Source: Burkholderia metallica (GTDB lineage: Bacteria; Pseudomonadota; Gammaproteobacteria; Burkholderiales; Burkholderiaceae). Taken from it: a DNA stretch of 64,000 bases. The stretch is from contig NZ_CADFDB010000008.1 of NCBI RefSeq assembly GCF_902832845.1, positions 124,001 through 188,000 on the forward strand, in the 5' to 3' direction. Made by a program: the position numbers and the translations under genes. The notes under the pieces are model-generated. The model was not told the origin of the DNA, ran no database searches, and was given only the letters and a program-made list of their open reading frames with translations. Of this stretch, positions 35,779-45,345 are shown piece by piece (positions within the stretch are counted from its first letter, which is position 1; the number at the start of each line of letters is the position of its first letter).

Positions 35779-38091
35779 ATGTTCAGGAAAAAACTAATCG
35801 TCACCGCGCTGGGGGGACTGCTGACGGGTGCAGCCGTATCGTTGCCCGCGTGGGCGGAGGATGGCGCGGTGACGGCAGCGCCGGACGCGAAGCCGGCGCA
35901 ACCGGGCGCGGACGATGCAGCCCCGGCCGCGGCGAAGGCAGCCCGTGCGACCCGCGGCACGGTAGCACGCGAAACGAATCTCGGCACGGTGACGGTGACC
36001 GCACGCCGGCGCAAGGAGAGCATCCAGGACGTGCCGGTCGCGGTGAGCGCGCTGAGCGGCGACACGATCAGGAACAACGAGTTGCGCGTGGTGAACGACG
36101 TCACGAAGTACGTGCCGAACTTTACCGGCCAGTCGACCGAAGGCCGCGAGCGGCCGCGCTGGTTCCTGCGCGGCGTCGGCAGCAATGATCCGTCGGACCT
36201 GTCGCTGAGCCCCATCGGCGTGTATTTCGACGATGTCTACATCAACAGCGTGTTCGGGCAAGGCTTCCCGCTGTTCGACCTCGATCGCATCGAAGTGCTG
36301 CGCGGCCCGCAGGGCACGTTGTGGGGCAAGAATACCGTCGGCGGCGCGCTCAGCATCACGTCGCAGAAGCCCACTTTCGACGTGAGCGGCTACGGCAAGA
36401 TCGGGCTCGGCCAGTACAACAGCCGGCTCGCGGAAGCCGCAATCGGCGGGCCGATCGGCAAGAACGACGTGCTGGCCGCGCGCGTGTCGGTGTATCACGA
36501 GAACGCCGACAGCTTCTACACGAATACCGTGCAGCAAGGTCGCTTCGGCGGCTTCCACGACAATGCGGTGCGCTTCCAGGTGCTGGCCGTGCCGACCTCG
36601 GACACCGACTTCCTGTTCAACATTCACGGCCGCAACTACACGGGCGGCGGCAATGCGTGGCACGCGCAGGGCGCGGGGCCGGGCGGCGCGAACCAGTTCG
36701 GCTTCGTCGGGTCGAGCGATCCGTACACGGTGTCGCTCAATGCGCCGTCGAGCGATCACATCTCGACCTGGGGCACGTCGCTCACCGCGCACTGGCGCAT
36801 CAACCCGGCGGTGACGCTGACGTCGATCACCGCGTTCGAAGGGCTGCACCGCTGGTACCAGGACGACGAGGACTATTCCGCGTTCGACGCCGCGCGTTCG
36901 CATGATCGCCTGTCGAGCCGCCAGTTCTCGCAGGAATTGCGCCTCGAGTCGCCGCAGAACGACCGGTTCAGCTGGCTCGTCGGCACCCACCTGTTCACCG
37001 AGCAACTGGCCGAGCAGGGCGCCGGCGGCGGCCTGCCGGGCTCGCCGTCGCCCGCGTTCTACCACCTGACCGACCTCACGCAGCACACGCAGAGCGCGGC
37101 GATTTTCGGCAGCGTGAAGTACCGGTTTACCGACCGCTTCAACGTGACCGGCGGGCTGCGTTACACGATCGAGCGCAAGAACATCAACCTGACCGGGCTG
37201 CAGGACACCGGCAACGTGACGTTCAGCAATCCGGGCAGCTGGTGGGATCCGTCGTCGGTGTCGTCGCCGCTGGCGGTCAGCGCTCGGCAGAACCAGACGA
37301 ACACGTGGCGCGCGCCGACCTGGGACCTCACGCCCGAATATGCGCTCAGCAGCAACGTACGCGCGTATTTCCGCTATGCGCGCGGCTTCCGGTCGGGCGG
37401 CTACAACGGCAACGCGTATACGCAGAGCACGGTGTCGACCGTGTCGCCGGAGTACCTGACCGACTACGAAGTCGGCATCAAGAGCGAGTGGTTCGACAAG
37501 CGGCTGATCGTCAACGCGAGCGTGTTCCACTACGACTATCGCGACATCCAGGTGTTCGCGCTGGCACCGAACCCGTTCGGCGGCCCGCCGGTGTCGACGC
37601 TGTCGAATGCGGGGCAGGGGCGCGCGGACGGCTTCGAGCTGGAACTGAAGGCGCAGCCGGTCAACAGCCTCTACCTGTTCGCGAACCTCGGGATGCTGAA
37701 CACGCGCTACACGGAGTTCCGCTATGTGCCGACCGCCGTCGGCAATTCGTTCGCGCGTTCGCCGCATACGACGATCAACGCGGGCTTCGACTATCGCGTG
37801 CCGGTGTCGTTCGGCACGCTGACGGCCGGCGGCGACGTGAACTACCGCAGCCGCGAGTACTTCAGCGCGACGCGGCAGACGATGCCGCAGCTCTGGCAGG
37901 GCGGCTACACGGTGCTGAACGCGCACGTGTCCTACACGACGCCGAACCAGAAGTACATCGTGACGGGCTACGTGACGAACCTGACCAACAAGGTCTACAA
38001 GAAGCTCGAGCTGCTGCCGTCGTATGGCGCGTATCCGGTGCTGTATGGCGATCCGCGCACGGTCGGGATCACGCTGACGGCGAAGATCTGA
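35779..38091 (+). CDS. TonB-dependent outer-membrane receptor
   Basis: Ligand-gated outer-membrane channel of 770 residues. Signal peptide to AWA|ED (~27), a low-complexity Ala/Pro linker, then a TonB-box region before VTVTARRRKESIQDVPVAVS, the plug domain (LRVVNDVTKYVPNFTGQST, VEVLRGPQG-like IEVLRGPQGTLWGKNTVGGAL) and a 22-strand barrel ending in TVGITLTAKI. Iron-siderophore receptors share this design, but the sigma-54 promoter and the adjacent tonB-exbBD and desulfurisation genes indicate an organosulfur ligand, as for other sulfur-starvation receptors. It has its own promoter at 35701 rather than relying on the upstream operon. Confidence 0.93.
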   Translation: MFRKKLIVTALGGLLTGAAVSLPAWAEDGAVTAAPDAKPAQPGADDAAPAAAKAARATRGTVARETNLGTVTVTARRRKESIQDVPVAVSALSGDTIRNNELRVVNDVTKYVPNFTGQSTEGRERPRWFLRGVGSNDPSDLSLSPIGVYFDDVYINSVFGQGFPLFDLDRIEVLRGPQGTLWGKNTVGGALSITSQKPTFDVSGYGKIGLGQYNSRLAEAAIGGPIGKNDVLAARVSVYHENADSFYTNTVQQGRFGGFHDNAVRFQVLAVPTSDTDFLFNIHGRNYTGGGNAWHAQGAGPGGANQFGFVGSSDPYTVSLNAPSSDHISTWGTSLTAHWRINPAVTLTSITAFEGLHRWYQDDEDYSAFDAARSHDRLSSRQFSQELRLESPQNDRFSWLVGTHLFTEQLAEQGAGGGLPGSPSPAFYHLTDLTQHTQSAAIFGSVKYRFTDRFNVTGGLRYTIERKNINLTGLQDTGNVTFSNPGSWWDPSSVSSPLAVSARQNQTNTWRAPTWDLTPEYALSSNVRAYFRYARGFRSGGYNGNAYTQSTVSTVSPEYLTDYEVGIKSEWFDKRLIVNASVFHYDYRDIQVFALAPNPFGGPPVSTLSNAGQGRADGFELELKAQPVNSLYLFANLGMLNTRYTEFRYVPTAVGNSFARSPHTTINAGFDYRVPVSFGTLTAGGDVNYRSREYFSATRQTMPQLWQGGYTVLNAHVSYTTPNQKYIVTGYVTNLTNKVYKKLELLPSYGAYPVLYGDPRTVGITLTAKI

Positions 38092-38148
38092 CGGGCAGCA
38101 CGAGCATGAAGCGCAGGCGGCGCGGCGGCGAGCCGCGTCTGCCGCGCG

Positions 38149-39108
38149 TCAGATCAGCAGCGACAGCGTCCCGAACAACGCGAGATCCGCCTTGCGCGCC
38201 GAGCGCGCATGCCCGCGGATCACGTGCAGCAGGCAGTCGATGAAGCAGCGCGCCGCGTCGCTGAGCGTGCTGCTGCGCCGCGTGACGATCCCGAGCTCGT
38301 CCGGCTCGAAGGTCTCTTTCAACGGCAGCACGCGCATCCGTTCGCCGAACTGCGGCACGGACGCGAGGATCGTCGGACACCAGGTGCACATGTCGGCCTG
38401 TTCGAGCATCGTCTGCAGCATGGACAGCGACTGCGCGCGCACGATGCGCCGCTCGTCGATCTGCGCGCCGTTGCGCGTGAACAGGGTGTCGACGAGCGCG
38501 GCCTGGCCGTCGGCCGTGGAATTCAGCACCCAGTCGTCGTCGAGCAGGTCGTGGATCGACCGCGCGCGCTCGCGCGGATGCCCGGCGCGCACCATGACCG
38601 ACATGTCGTAGCGCAGCAGCGGCTCGAACGAGAATTCCTGCGCGCTGCCCGGCTGCATGTGCCTGAGCGCGAAATCCATGCTGCCGTCGCGCAGCAGCGG
38701 CTGGGCGACGGCCGCCAGCGCCTCGTAGAGTTCGAGCCGCACGTCGGGCATCCGTTCGCGAAAGCGCAGCACCGTTTCCGCGAGGAACGTCAGCGTCAGC
38801 CACGGCGTGACGCCGATGCTCAGCCGGCCCTCGACGCGGCCGCGCATGCGTTCGAGATCGCTCTGCGCGTGTTCGAGCTGCTTCAGCACGAGCTTCGCGT
38901 GCGTGAGCAGCGTTTTCCCGTATTCGGTGAAGCCGATTCCCTCCGGCGCGCGCACGAGCAGCGGCAGGCGTTCGCTGGCCTCCAGTTCGCGCAGCGCGCG
39001 CGTGACGGCCGCCTGCGACAGCCCGAGCGAGCGCGCCGCGCCGCGAATGCTCCCGGCCTCCGCGCTCGCGACGAGCGCCTGCAACTGATGAAGCTTGATC
39101 GTGCTCAT
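38149..39108 (-). CDS. LysR-family transcriptional regulator
   Basis: LysR regulator of 319 residues. N-terminal helix-turn-helix IKLHQLQALVASAEAGSIRGAARSLGLSQAAVTRALRELE, then a co-inducer domain with GRLSIGVTPWLTLTFL and MDFALRHMQPG. Patterned like CbL/TdcA-type activators. It is divergent from the M20 amidohydrolase gene 137 bp away, which it probably controls, and converges with the TonB receptor gene. The ligand is unknown. Confidence 0.92.
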   Translation of the reverse strand: MSTIKLHQLQALVASAEAGSIRGAARSLGLSQAAVTRALRELEASERLPLLVRAPEGIGFTEYGKTLLTHAKLVLKQLEHAQSDLERMRGRVEGRLSIGVTPWLTLTFLAETVLRFRERMPDVRLELYEALAAVAQPLLRDGSMDFALRHMQPGSAQEFSFEPLLRYDMSVMVRAGHPRERARSIHDLLDDDWVLNSTADGQAALVDTLFTRNGAQIDERRIVRAQSLSMLQTMLEQADMCTWCPTILASVPQFGERMRVLPLKETFEPDELGIVTRRSSTLSDAARCFIDCLLHVIRGHARSARKADLALFGTLSLLI

Positions 39109-39245
39109 GGTGCGATACCCGACAACGAAAGGTTGTCATCATAACGAAACCGCGGCTGTTCGCCGGGATTTTCGCTGCCTACGATGCGGCCACGATCGGT
39201 CATCCGGGCGATCGGAAACCATAGAAGCATCGAGGAGAATCGGGG

Positions 39246-40415
39246 TTGGACCATCCATCTATCCAGCCGGAACTGGCTGCCATCGAGGCCGAGATGATCG
39301 CGCTGCGCCGTCGGCTGCATGCGCATCCGGAGCTGGGTTTCGACGAACATGCGACGAGCGGTCTGGTGGCCGACTGTCTGACAACGTGGGGTTATCGGGT
39401 GACGCGCGGGATCGGCGGCACGGGCGTGGTCGGCACGCTGGCGCGCGGCGCCGGCAAACGGCTCGGATTGCGCGCGGACATGGATGCGCTGCCGATCCAC
39501 GAGACGACCGGGCTGCCGCACGCGAGCCGGCACGACGGCGTGATGCACGCGTGCGGTCACGACGGACATACGGCGATGCTGCTCGCGGCGGCGCGCTGCG
39601 TGGCCGAGCGCGCGCGCTTCACGGGCACGCTGAACGTGATTTTCCAGCCGGCCGAGGAAGGGCTCGGCGGCGCGAAGCGGATGCTCGACGACGGGCTGTT
39701 CGCGCGGTTTCCGTGCGACGCGGTGTTCGCGATGCACAACGTGCCGGGCCTGCCGGTCGGCGTGCTCGGCTTCTGCGACGGCCCCGCGATGGCGTCGGCG
39801 GACGAGGTGCGCGTGCGCGTGACGGGGCGCGGCGGCCATGGCGCGGCGCCGCACCTGACGGTCGATCCGGTGGTCGTGTGCGCGTCGATCGTGATGGCGC
39901 TGCAGAGCGTCGTGTCGCGCAACGTGAATCCGCAGGACCTGGCGATCGTCACGGCCGGCTCGATCCATGCGGGCACGGCGTCGAACGTGATCCCGGCGCA
40001 TGCGGAACTCGCCCTCAGCGTGCGGGCGTTGTCGCCCGACGTGCGCGCGCTGCTCGAAACGCGCATCCGCGAGATCGTGCACGGGCAGGCCGCGAGCTAC
40101 GGCGCGATGGCCGAGATCGACTATCGCCACGACTATCCGGTACTGGTCAACCACGCGGTGGAAACCGCGTTCGCGCGCGACGTCGCCCGCGAATGGGGCG
40201 GCGATGCCGCGCTGATCCCGCATCTGAAGCCGATCGCGGCGAGCGAGGATTTCGCGTTCATGCTCGAAGCGTGCCCCGGCAGCTATCTGTCGATCGGCAA
40301 CGGCGACGGCGCGGCCGGCTGCGGGCTGCACAACCCGGGCTACGACTTCAACGACACCTGCCTCGCCACCGGCGCGAGCTACTGGATCGCACTGGCCGAG
40401 CGCTTTCTCGCGTAA
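39246..40415 (+). CDS. M20 family amidohydrolase (hippurate hydrolase type)
   Basis: Zinc-dependent amidohydrolase of 389 residues that removes N-acyl groups from amino acids. Motifs: LRRRLHAHPELGFDEHAT, LRADMDALPIHE, the metal-binding MHACGHDGHTAMLLAAA, FQPAEEGLGGAKRM with the catalytic Glu pair, GRGGHGAAPH in the dimerisation domain, and the final metal His in CGLHNPGYDFND. The start is TTG 39246, preceded by a strong GAGGAG; an ATG start would remove conserved residues. It leads a rightward unit with a binding protein and a porin and is divergent from a LysR gene. Confidence 0.92.
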   Translation: MDHPSIQPELAAIEAEMIALRRRLHAHPELGFDEHATSGLVADCLTTWGYRVTRGIGGTGVVGTLARGAGKRLGLRADMDALPIHETTGLPHASRHDGVMHACGHDGHTAMLLAAARCVAERARFTGTLNVIFQPAEEGLGGAKRMLDDGLFARFPCDAVFAMHNVPGLPVGVLGFCDGPAMASADEVRVRVTGRGGHGAAPHLTVDPVVVCASIVMALQSVVSRNVNPQDLAIVTAGSIHAGTASNVIPAHAELALSVRALSPDVRALLETRIREIVHGQAASYGAMAEIDYRHDYPVLVNHAVETAFARDVAREWGGDAALIPHLKPIAASEDFAFMLEACPGSYLSIGNGDGAAGCGLHNPGYDFNDTCLATGASYWIALAERFLA

Positions 40416-40465
40416 CGAGCCCGCACGATCCCGATCGACGATTCACACAACGAAGGAGACTGGCA

Positions 40466-41254
40466 ATGAAGCAGTGGAAACGGATGGCGGCGCTCGCGAT
40501 GGCGCTGGCGGCAGGGGCGGCGCATGCGGGCGACTGGGCGGGCAAGGAGATTCGCCTCGCGGTCGATCCGACTTATCCGCCGCTCGAATACAAGCTGCCC
40601 GACGGGACGCTGACGGGCTTCGGGATCGACATCACGAACGCGTTGTGCGCGGAGCTGCATGCGCGCTGCGTGTGGGTCGAATCGAGTTTCGACGGGATGA
40701 TCCCGGGGCTGCTCGCGCGCAAGTTCGACGTGATTGCGTCGTCGATGACGATCACGCCGAAGCGGCAACAGCAGATCGCGTTCACGAACCGGATCTCGAA
40801 TGCGCCGGCGCGCCTCGTCGCGCGCAAGGGGTCGCCGCTGCTGCCGACGGCCGACGCGCTGAAGGGCAAGCGCGTGGGCGTCGAGCAGGGTTCCGCGCAG
40901 GCCGACTACGCGGTCGCGAACTGGCAGCCGGCCGGCGTGCAGATCGTGTCGTACCAGAACCAGGACCAGGTCTATGCCGATCTCGTGACGGGCCGGCTCG
41001 ACGCGGCGTTCCAGGCATCGATCGCGGCGAGCGACGGCTTCCTGAAGAAGCCGCAGGGCAAGGATTTCGCGTTCGTCGGCCCGGCGATCGACGACGTGAA
41101 GTATTTCGGGCAGGGCGACGGGCTCGGGCTGCGCAAGCAGGACAGCGACTTGCGCGAGGCCTTCAATCGCGCGCTCGCGACGATTCTCGCGAACGGCACG
41201 TACCAGCGCATCAACCGGAAGTATTTCGACTTCGACATCTACGGCGCGAAGTAA
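40466..41254 (+). CDS. amino-acid-type periplasmic substrate-binding protein
   Basis: Solute receptor of 262 residues in the polar amino acid (ArtJ/HisJ) family. Signal peptide to AAHA|GD (~22), then IRLAVDPTYPPLEYKLPDGTLTGFGIDI, FDGMIPGLLARKFDVIASSMTITPKR and VGVEQGSAQADYA. No permease or ATPase gene is adjacent, so it is an orphan receptor that must share another transporter. GAAGGAGACTGGCA precedes ATG 40466. Co-transcription with the amidohydrolase suggests it captures the amino acid released, or the acylated substrate. Confidence 0.92.
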   Translation: MKQWKRMAALAMALAAGAAHAGDWAGKEIRLAVDPTYPPLEYKLPDGTLTGFGIDITNALCAELHARCVWVESSFDGMIPGLLARKFDVIASSMTITPKRQQQIAFTNRISNAPARLVARKGSPLLPTADALKGKRVGVEQGSAQADYAVANWQPAGVQIVSYQNQDQVYADLVTGRLDAAFQASIAASDGFLKKPQGKDFAFVGPAIDDVKYFGQGDGLGLRKQDSDLREAFNRALATILANGTYQRINRKYFDFDIYGAK

Positions 41255-41388
41255 CGCGTTCGTCAGGCACGAGAAAGGGGGGCGCGGCGTGCCGCGCGCC
41301 TGTAAAGGCAGCACCACGCATGCGCGAGCGGCGGACGATGACATTTCCGCCCCGCATGCGCAATCCTATCGATAAGGATCACAAAACA

Positions 41389-42573
41389 ATGAACTGGAGA
41401 TTGGCTTTCGTCGCGATTCCGGCGCTGTGCGCCGCGCCCGCTTTCGCGCAAGGCAGCGTCACGCTGTACGGCCTCGTCGACGCGGGCATCGACTATACGA
41501 ACAACGTCGGCGGCCACAGCGCGTGGCAGATGGCGAGCGGCTTCGCACAGGGCAGCCGCTGGGGGCTGAAGGGCACCGAGGATCTGGGCGGCGGCTACAG
41601 CGCGCTGTTCCAGATCGAGAACGGCTTCAACGTGAACAGCGGCACGCTCGCGCAGGGCGGCCGCATGTTCGGGCGGCAGGCGTACGTCGGGCTCGGCAGC
41701 CAGCGTTTCGGCACGCTGACGCTCGGTCGGCAATACGATGCGGTGGTCGACTATCTCGCGCCGACGACCGCGAACGGCAGCTGGGGTGTCTATCCGTTCT
41801 CGCATCCGCTCGACAACGACAACACCGGCAACACGTTTCGCGTGAACAACACGGTGAAGTACGCGAGCCCGGATTTCTCCGGCTTCTCGTTCGGCGGCAC
41901 GTACAGCTTCAGCAACGACACGGGCTTTGCGAACAACCGGCAGTGGAGCGTCGGCGCGCAGTACGAGCAGGGCGGGTTGCTCGTCGGCGCGGCATTCCTG
42001 AATGCGGACAACCCGGGCGCGACGTCGGGCGGCGCGATCGCGGGGTCCGGATCGGTCGGCGCCGATGCCAACTTCGCGTCGGCGAGGCTGCGGATCTTCG
42101 GCGCGGGCATCAACTACACGGCCGGCCCCGCGACGGTCGGCTTCGCGTACACGAACAGCAACGTCACGCGGCCGACCGCGAACGTCGGCTACCTGTTCGG
42201 CGACGAAACGATCGAGCCGGTGACGGGCCCGCTCGCGGGCGGCGCGGTCACGGCGATCAAGTACCAGAACTTCGAGGTGAACGGAAAATACCAGTTCACG
42301 CCGGCATTGTTCGTCGGCGCGCAGTACGTGTACACGACGGCGCGCTACGACGCGACGACGGGCACCGCGAAACCGAAGATCCATTCGATCGGGCTGATGG
42401 CCGACTACAACCTGTCGAAGCGCACGGACGTGTACCTGATGGGCGCGTACCAGCGGATCGCGGGTGACGCGACGGGCTCGTCGCTGGATCAGGCGTACGT
42501 CCCCGGTGCGGCGGATCTGTCGTCGACGTCGAAGCAGTTGATGGTTCACGCGGGGATCCGTCACAAGTTCTGA
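41389..42573 (+). CDS. outer-membrane porin, Gram-negative type
   Basis: General porin of 394 residues of the 16-strand betaproteobacterial (OpcP/Omp32-like) type. Signal peptide to AFA|QG (~19), mature start SSVTLYGLVDAGI-like, SRWGLKGTEDLGGGYSALFQIENGF, LGRQYDAVVDYLAP, and the terminal strand MVHAGIRHKF ending in Phe, the outer-membrane assembly signal. Follows the orphan binding protein by 134 bp and may form one uptake unit with it. Ligand selectivity is not visible. Confidence 0.95.
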   Translation: MNWRLAFVAIPALCAAPAFAQGSVTLYGLVDAGIDYTNNVGGHSAWQMASGFAQGSRWGLKGTEDLGGGYSALFQIENGFNVNSGTLAQGGRMFGRQAYVGLGSQRFGTLTLGRQYDAVVDYLAPTTANGSWGVYPFSHPLDNDNTGNTFRVNNTVKYASPDFSGFSFGGTYSFSNDTGFANNRQWSVGAQYEQGGLLVGAAFLNADNPGATSGGAIAGSGSVGADANFASARLRIFGAGINYTAGPATVGFAYTNSNVTRPTANVGYLFGDETIEPVTGPLAGGAVTAIKYQNFEVNGKYQFTPALFVGAQYVYTTARYDATTGTAKPKIHSIGLMADYNLSKRTDVYLMGAYQRIAGDATGSSLDQAYVPGAADLSSTSKQLMVHAGIRHKF

Positions 42574-42886
42574 GCGTACGACCATCGCGCGGCCGGCCGC
42601 CTGCGGCTCGACGACCCGCAGGCGATCGCCGACGCGGCCGCCGCCGATGCGGGCCGCGCATCGCCCGGCCTGGCGCTCGCGGCCGCGGGCCTGTTTCCCG
42701 CGATGCGTGACCGATGCGAGCGAACGCGCGACGCCGTCGGTCGCGCGCATCTCACATATCGAGACGACGCCCCGGTCGTTGACGCGAAATTCACGCGGCT
42801 CCTAGACTGGCCCGGATGACGCTGCCGCGTCGCGCGGCGGCCGTCCCGTCGCGCACGACGGGCGACACAAACCGGGAGACACGCCG
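42574..42886. other. 313-bp gap between porin and MFS genes
   Basis: No full gene. A rightward open stretch at ~42590-42790 reads LDDPQAIADAAAADAGRASP and GLALAAAGLFPAMRDR, which could be the decayed end of an older gene, but no family was recognised. The MFS ribosome site (CGGGAG) is at the right end. Confidence 0.35.
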
Positions 42887-44194
42887 ATGACCGCCGACGC
42901 CCCGCAGTTGCACGCCGCGACGATGCGGCGCCTGAACCTGCGCCTGATTCCGTTCCTGATGCTGCTGTATCTCGTCGCGTACATCGACCGCTCGAACATC
43001 TCGGTCGCGGCGCTGCAGATGAACGCCGATCTCGGGCTGAGCGCCGAAATGTACGGGCTGGGCGCGGGGTTGTTCTACGTAACCTACATCCTGTTCGAGG
43101 TGCCGAGCAACCTGTTCCTCGCGCGCGTCGGCGCACGCCGCTGGATCGCGCGGATCATGATCACGTGGGGCGTCGTCGCGGCCGCGATGAGCGCCGTCCA
43201 TACGCCAGGGCAACTCTATGCGATGCGCCTGCTGCTCGGCGCGGCGGAAGCGGGGTTCACGCCGGGCATCATCTACTACCTGTCCGCGTGGTATCCGCGG
43301 AGCGATCGGGCCCGCGCGATGTCGTTCTTCTATATCGGCGCGACGCTCGCGTCGGTGATCGGGCTGCCGCTGTCCGGCGCGTTGCTGAACCTGAACGGCG
43401 TGCTCGGCCTCGAGGGCTGGCGCTGGCTGTTCCTGCTCGAAGGCGTGCCCGCGCTGCTGCTCGGGTTCGTCGTGCTGCGCCGCCTGCCCGACACGCCCGC
43501 GCATGCGCGCTGGCTGCCGGCCGACGAGCGCGCGTGGCTCGAAGCGACGCTGCGCGACAGCGCACCGCGCGAGCACCTGTCGCACGGCGTCGCGCTGCGG
43601 CGGGCGTTCGGCGACGGCAAGGTGTGGGCGCTCGCCGCGTTCTGGCTGCTGCAGGCGTTCGGCACGATCGGCCTCACGCTGTTCCTGCCGCTGCTCGTGA
43701 AGAGCCTGTCGGGGCAATCGAGTTTCGCGGTCGGCAGCCTGTCCGCGCTGCCGTTCCTGTTCGCGTGCGTCGCGATGTACGTGAACGGCCGGCATTCGGA
43801 TCTCGGCGGCGAACGCGCGCTGCATCTCGGCGTGCCGATGCTGCTGGCCGGCGCGCTGCTGATCGCGGCGATCTATACGCCGATGCTGCCCGTCGCGTAT
43901 GCGCTGCTCGTGCTCGCGGTCGGCTTCAACTGGGCGGCGACGCCCGTCTTCTGGGCCGTGACGACCGAATACGTGTCGGGCCTCACGGCCGCCGCGTCGA
44001 TCGCGCTGATCAACGCGGTCGCGAACATCGCCGGGCTCGCGCTGCCGCCGGTGATGGGGCGAATCAAGGACGTCACGCATTCATACGACCTCGCGCTGCT
44101 GCTCGTCGCGGCCGCACTGCTGGCCGGCGGCGTGCTGGCGTTGCGGATCGCGTCGCGGCGCGCGATGCCGGTGGCGGCGGGGCGGGCCGGCTGA
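42887..44194 (+). CDS. MFS transporter, anion:cation symporter type
   Basis: Transporter of 435 residues with twelve helices. The N-terminal MRRLNLRLIPFLMLLYLVAYIDRSNISVAALQMNADL is diagnostic of the ACS branch (phthalate, tartrate, glucarate and similar organic-anion permeases), as are FYVTYILFEVPSNLFLARVGAR, GAAEAGFTPGIIYYLSAWYP and NWAATPVFWAVTTEYVSG. It imports a carboxylate with a cation. It is followed 250 bp later by an SDR on the same strand, a possible catabolic partner. GGGAG lies ~9 bases before ATG 42887. Confidence 0.93.
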   Translation: MTADAPQLHAATMRRLNLRLIPFLMLLYLVAYIDRSNISVAALQMNADLGLSAEMYGLGAGLFYVTYILFEVPSNLFLARVGARRWIARIMITWGVVAAAMSAVHTPGQLYAMRLLLGAAEAGFTPGIIYYLSAWYPRSDRARAMSFFYIGATLASVIGLPLSGALLNLNGVLGLEGWRWLFLLEGVPALLLGFVVLRRLPDTPAHARWLPADERAWLEATLRDSAPREHLSHGVALRRAFGDGKVWALAAFWLLQAFGTIGLTLFLPLLVKSLSGQSSFAVGSLSALPFLFACVAMYVNGRHSDLGGERALHLGVPMLLAGALLIAAIYTPMLPVAYALLVLAVGFNWAATPVFWAVTTEYVSGLTAAASIALINAVANIAGLALPPVMGRIKDVTHSYDLALLLVAAALLAGGVLALRIASRRAMPVAAGRAG

Positions 44195-44444
44195 ACGCCG
44201 CGCGCCGATCGCCGCGTGCGGCGCCGGCTTCGTGCGGCCAACGCACGGAGAATGTCGCCCGAGTCGGCGCTCGGCCGCAGTGTCGCGAACGGCCGATACT
44301 CGCCCGCGGCCGCGTGCGCGGCTTCACGACGTAATATCCGTTACGCACGTAGAATGGTCCGACGAAAGTGCGGATGCCGGAGGCGGTTGCACCGGAAGCG
44401 GTTCTGCACGCCCTCCTTCACGTGAACGCACTCCGGGAGCACGC

Positions 44445-45164
44445 ATGTCATCTCGCACCTATCTCGTCACCGGCGCATCGCGCGGCATCGGCCTCGCGGT
44501 CAGCGCCTTGCTCGCACGGCGCGGCCATCGCGTCATCGGCCTCGCCCGTCACGCGCAGGACATCGGCTTCCCCGGCGAATTGCTCGCGTGCGATCTCGCC
44601 GACGTCGAACGCACGGCGGACACCCTTGCACGCATCGGCGAGCGGCACGACGTCGACGGCATCGTGAACAACGCCGGCATCGCGTTGCCGCAACCGCTCG
44701 GGCAGATCGACTTCCGGTCGCTGCAGGCCGTGTTCGATCTCAACGTGCGGGCCGCGATCCAGGTCACGCAGCACTTCGCGGAAGCGATGAAGGCGCGCGG
44801 CCACGGTCGCATCGTCAATATCTGCAGCCGCGCGATTTTCGGCAGTCTCGATCGCACCGCGTATTCCGCCGCGAAGAGCGCGCTCGTCGGCTGCACGCGC
44901 ACGTGGGCGCTCGAACTCGCCGAGCATGGCGTGACCGTCAACGCGGTCGCGCCGGGGCCGGTCGAGACGGAACTGTTCCGGCAGACGCGGCCCGTCGGCA
45001 GCGAAGCCGAACGCAAGGTGCTCGCGACGATCCCGGCGCGCCGGCTCGGCACGACCGACGACGTGGCCGCCGCGATCGCGTTCTTCCTGTCGGACGAAGC
45101 CGGCTTCGTCACCGGGCAGGTGCTGGCCGTGGACGGCGGCGGCAGCCTCGGCGGGCGCGGCTGA
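44445..45164 (+). CDS. short-chain dehydrogenase/reductase (FabG-like)
   Basis: NAD(P)-dependent oxidoreductase of 239 residues. The cofactor motif TGASRGIG is at 9-16, NNAG at ~73-76, and the catalytic residues are complete (Ser in VNICSRAIFG, then YSAAKSA), unlike the SDR at 948. The C-terminal GFVTGQVLAVDGGGSLGG is typical of the 3-oxoacyl reductase-like classical SDRs. CGGGAG precedes ATG 44445. The substrate is unknown; the MFS gene upstream suggests a sugar acid or hydroxy acid. Confidence 0.93.
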   Translation: MSSRTYLVTGASRGIGLAVSALLARRGHRVIGLARHAQDIGFPGELLACDLADVERTADTLARIGERHDVDGIVNNAGIALPQPLGQIDFRSLQAVFDLNVRAAIQVTQHFAEAMKARGHGRIVNICSRAIFGSLDRTAYSAAKSALVGCTRTWALELAEHGVTVNAVAPGPVETELFRQTRPVGSEAERKVLATIPARRLGTTDDVAAAIAFFLSDEAGFVTGQVLAVDGGGSLGGRG

Positions 45165-45345
45165 CCCGAAACCCCGCGGCGGCCGGTATCGGCGTGCACC
45201 GCAGGCGCGCATACGCGTGCGCTGATGGCGGCCATGCGGTTCGCGTGCATATTCCGCCACCCCGTTAGCATGTGACGAATCGGACTTTGGATGCCGCGCG
45301 CGCGACGCTAAGATCGCCGATCCCGTAGATCGAGCGTTCAGCATA

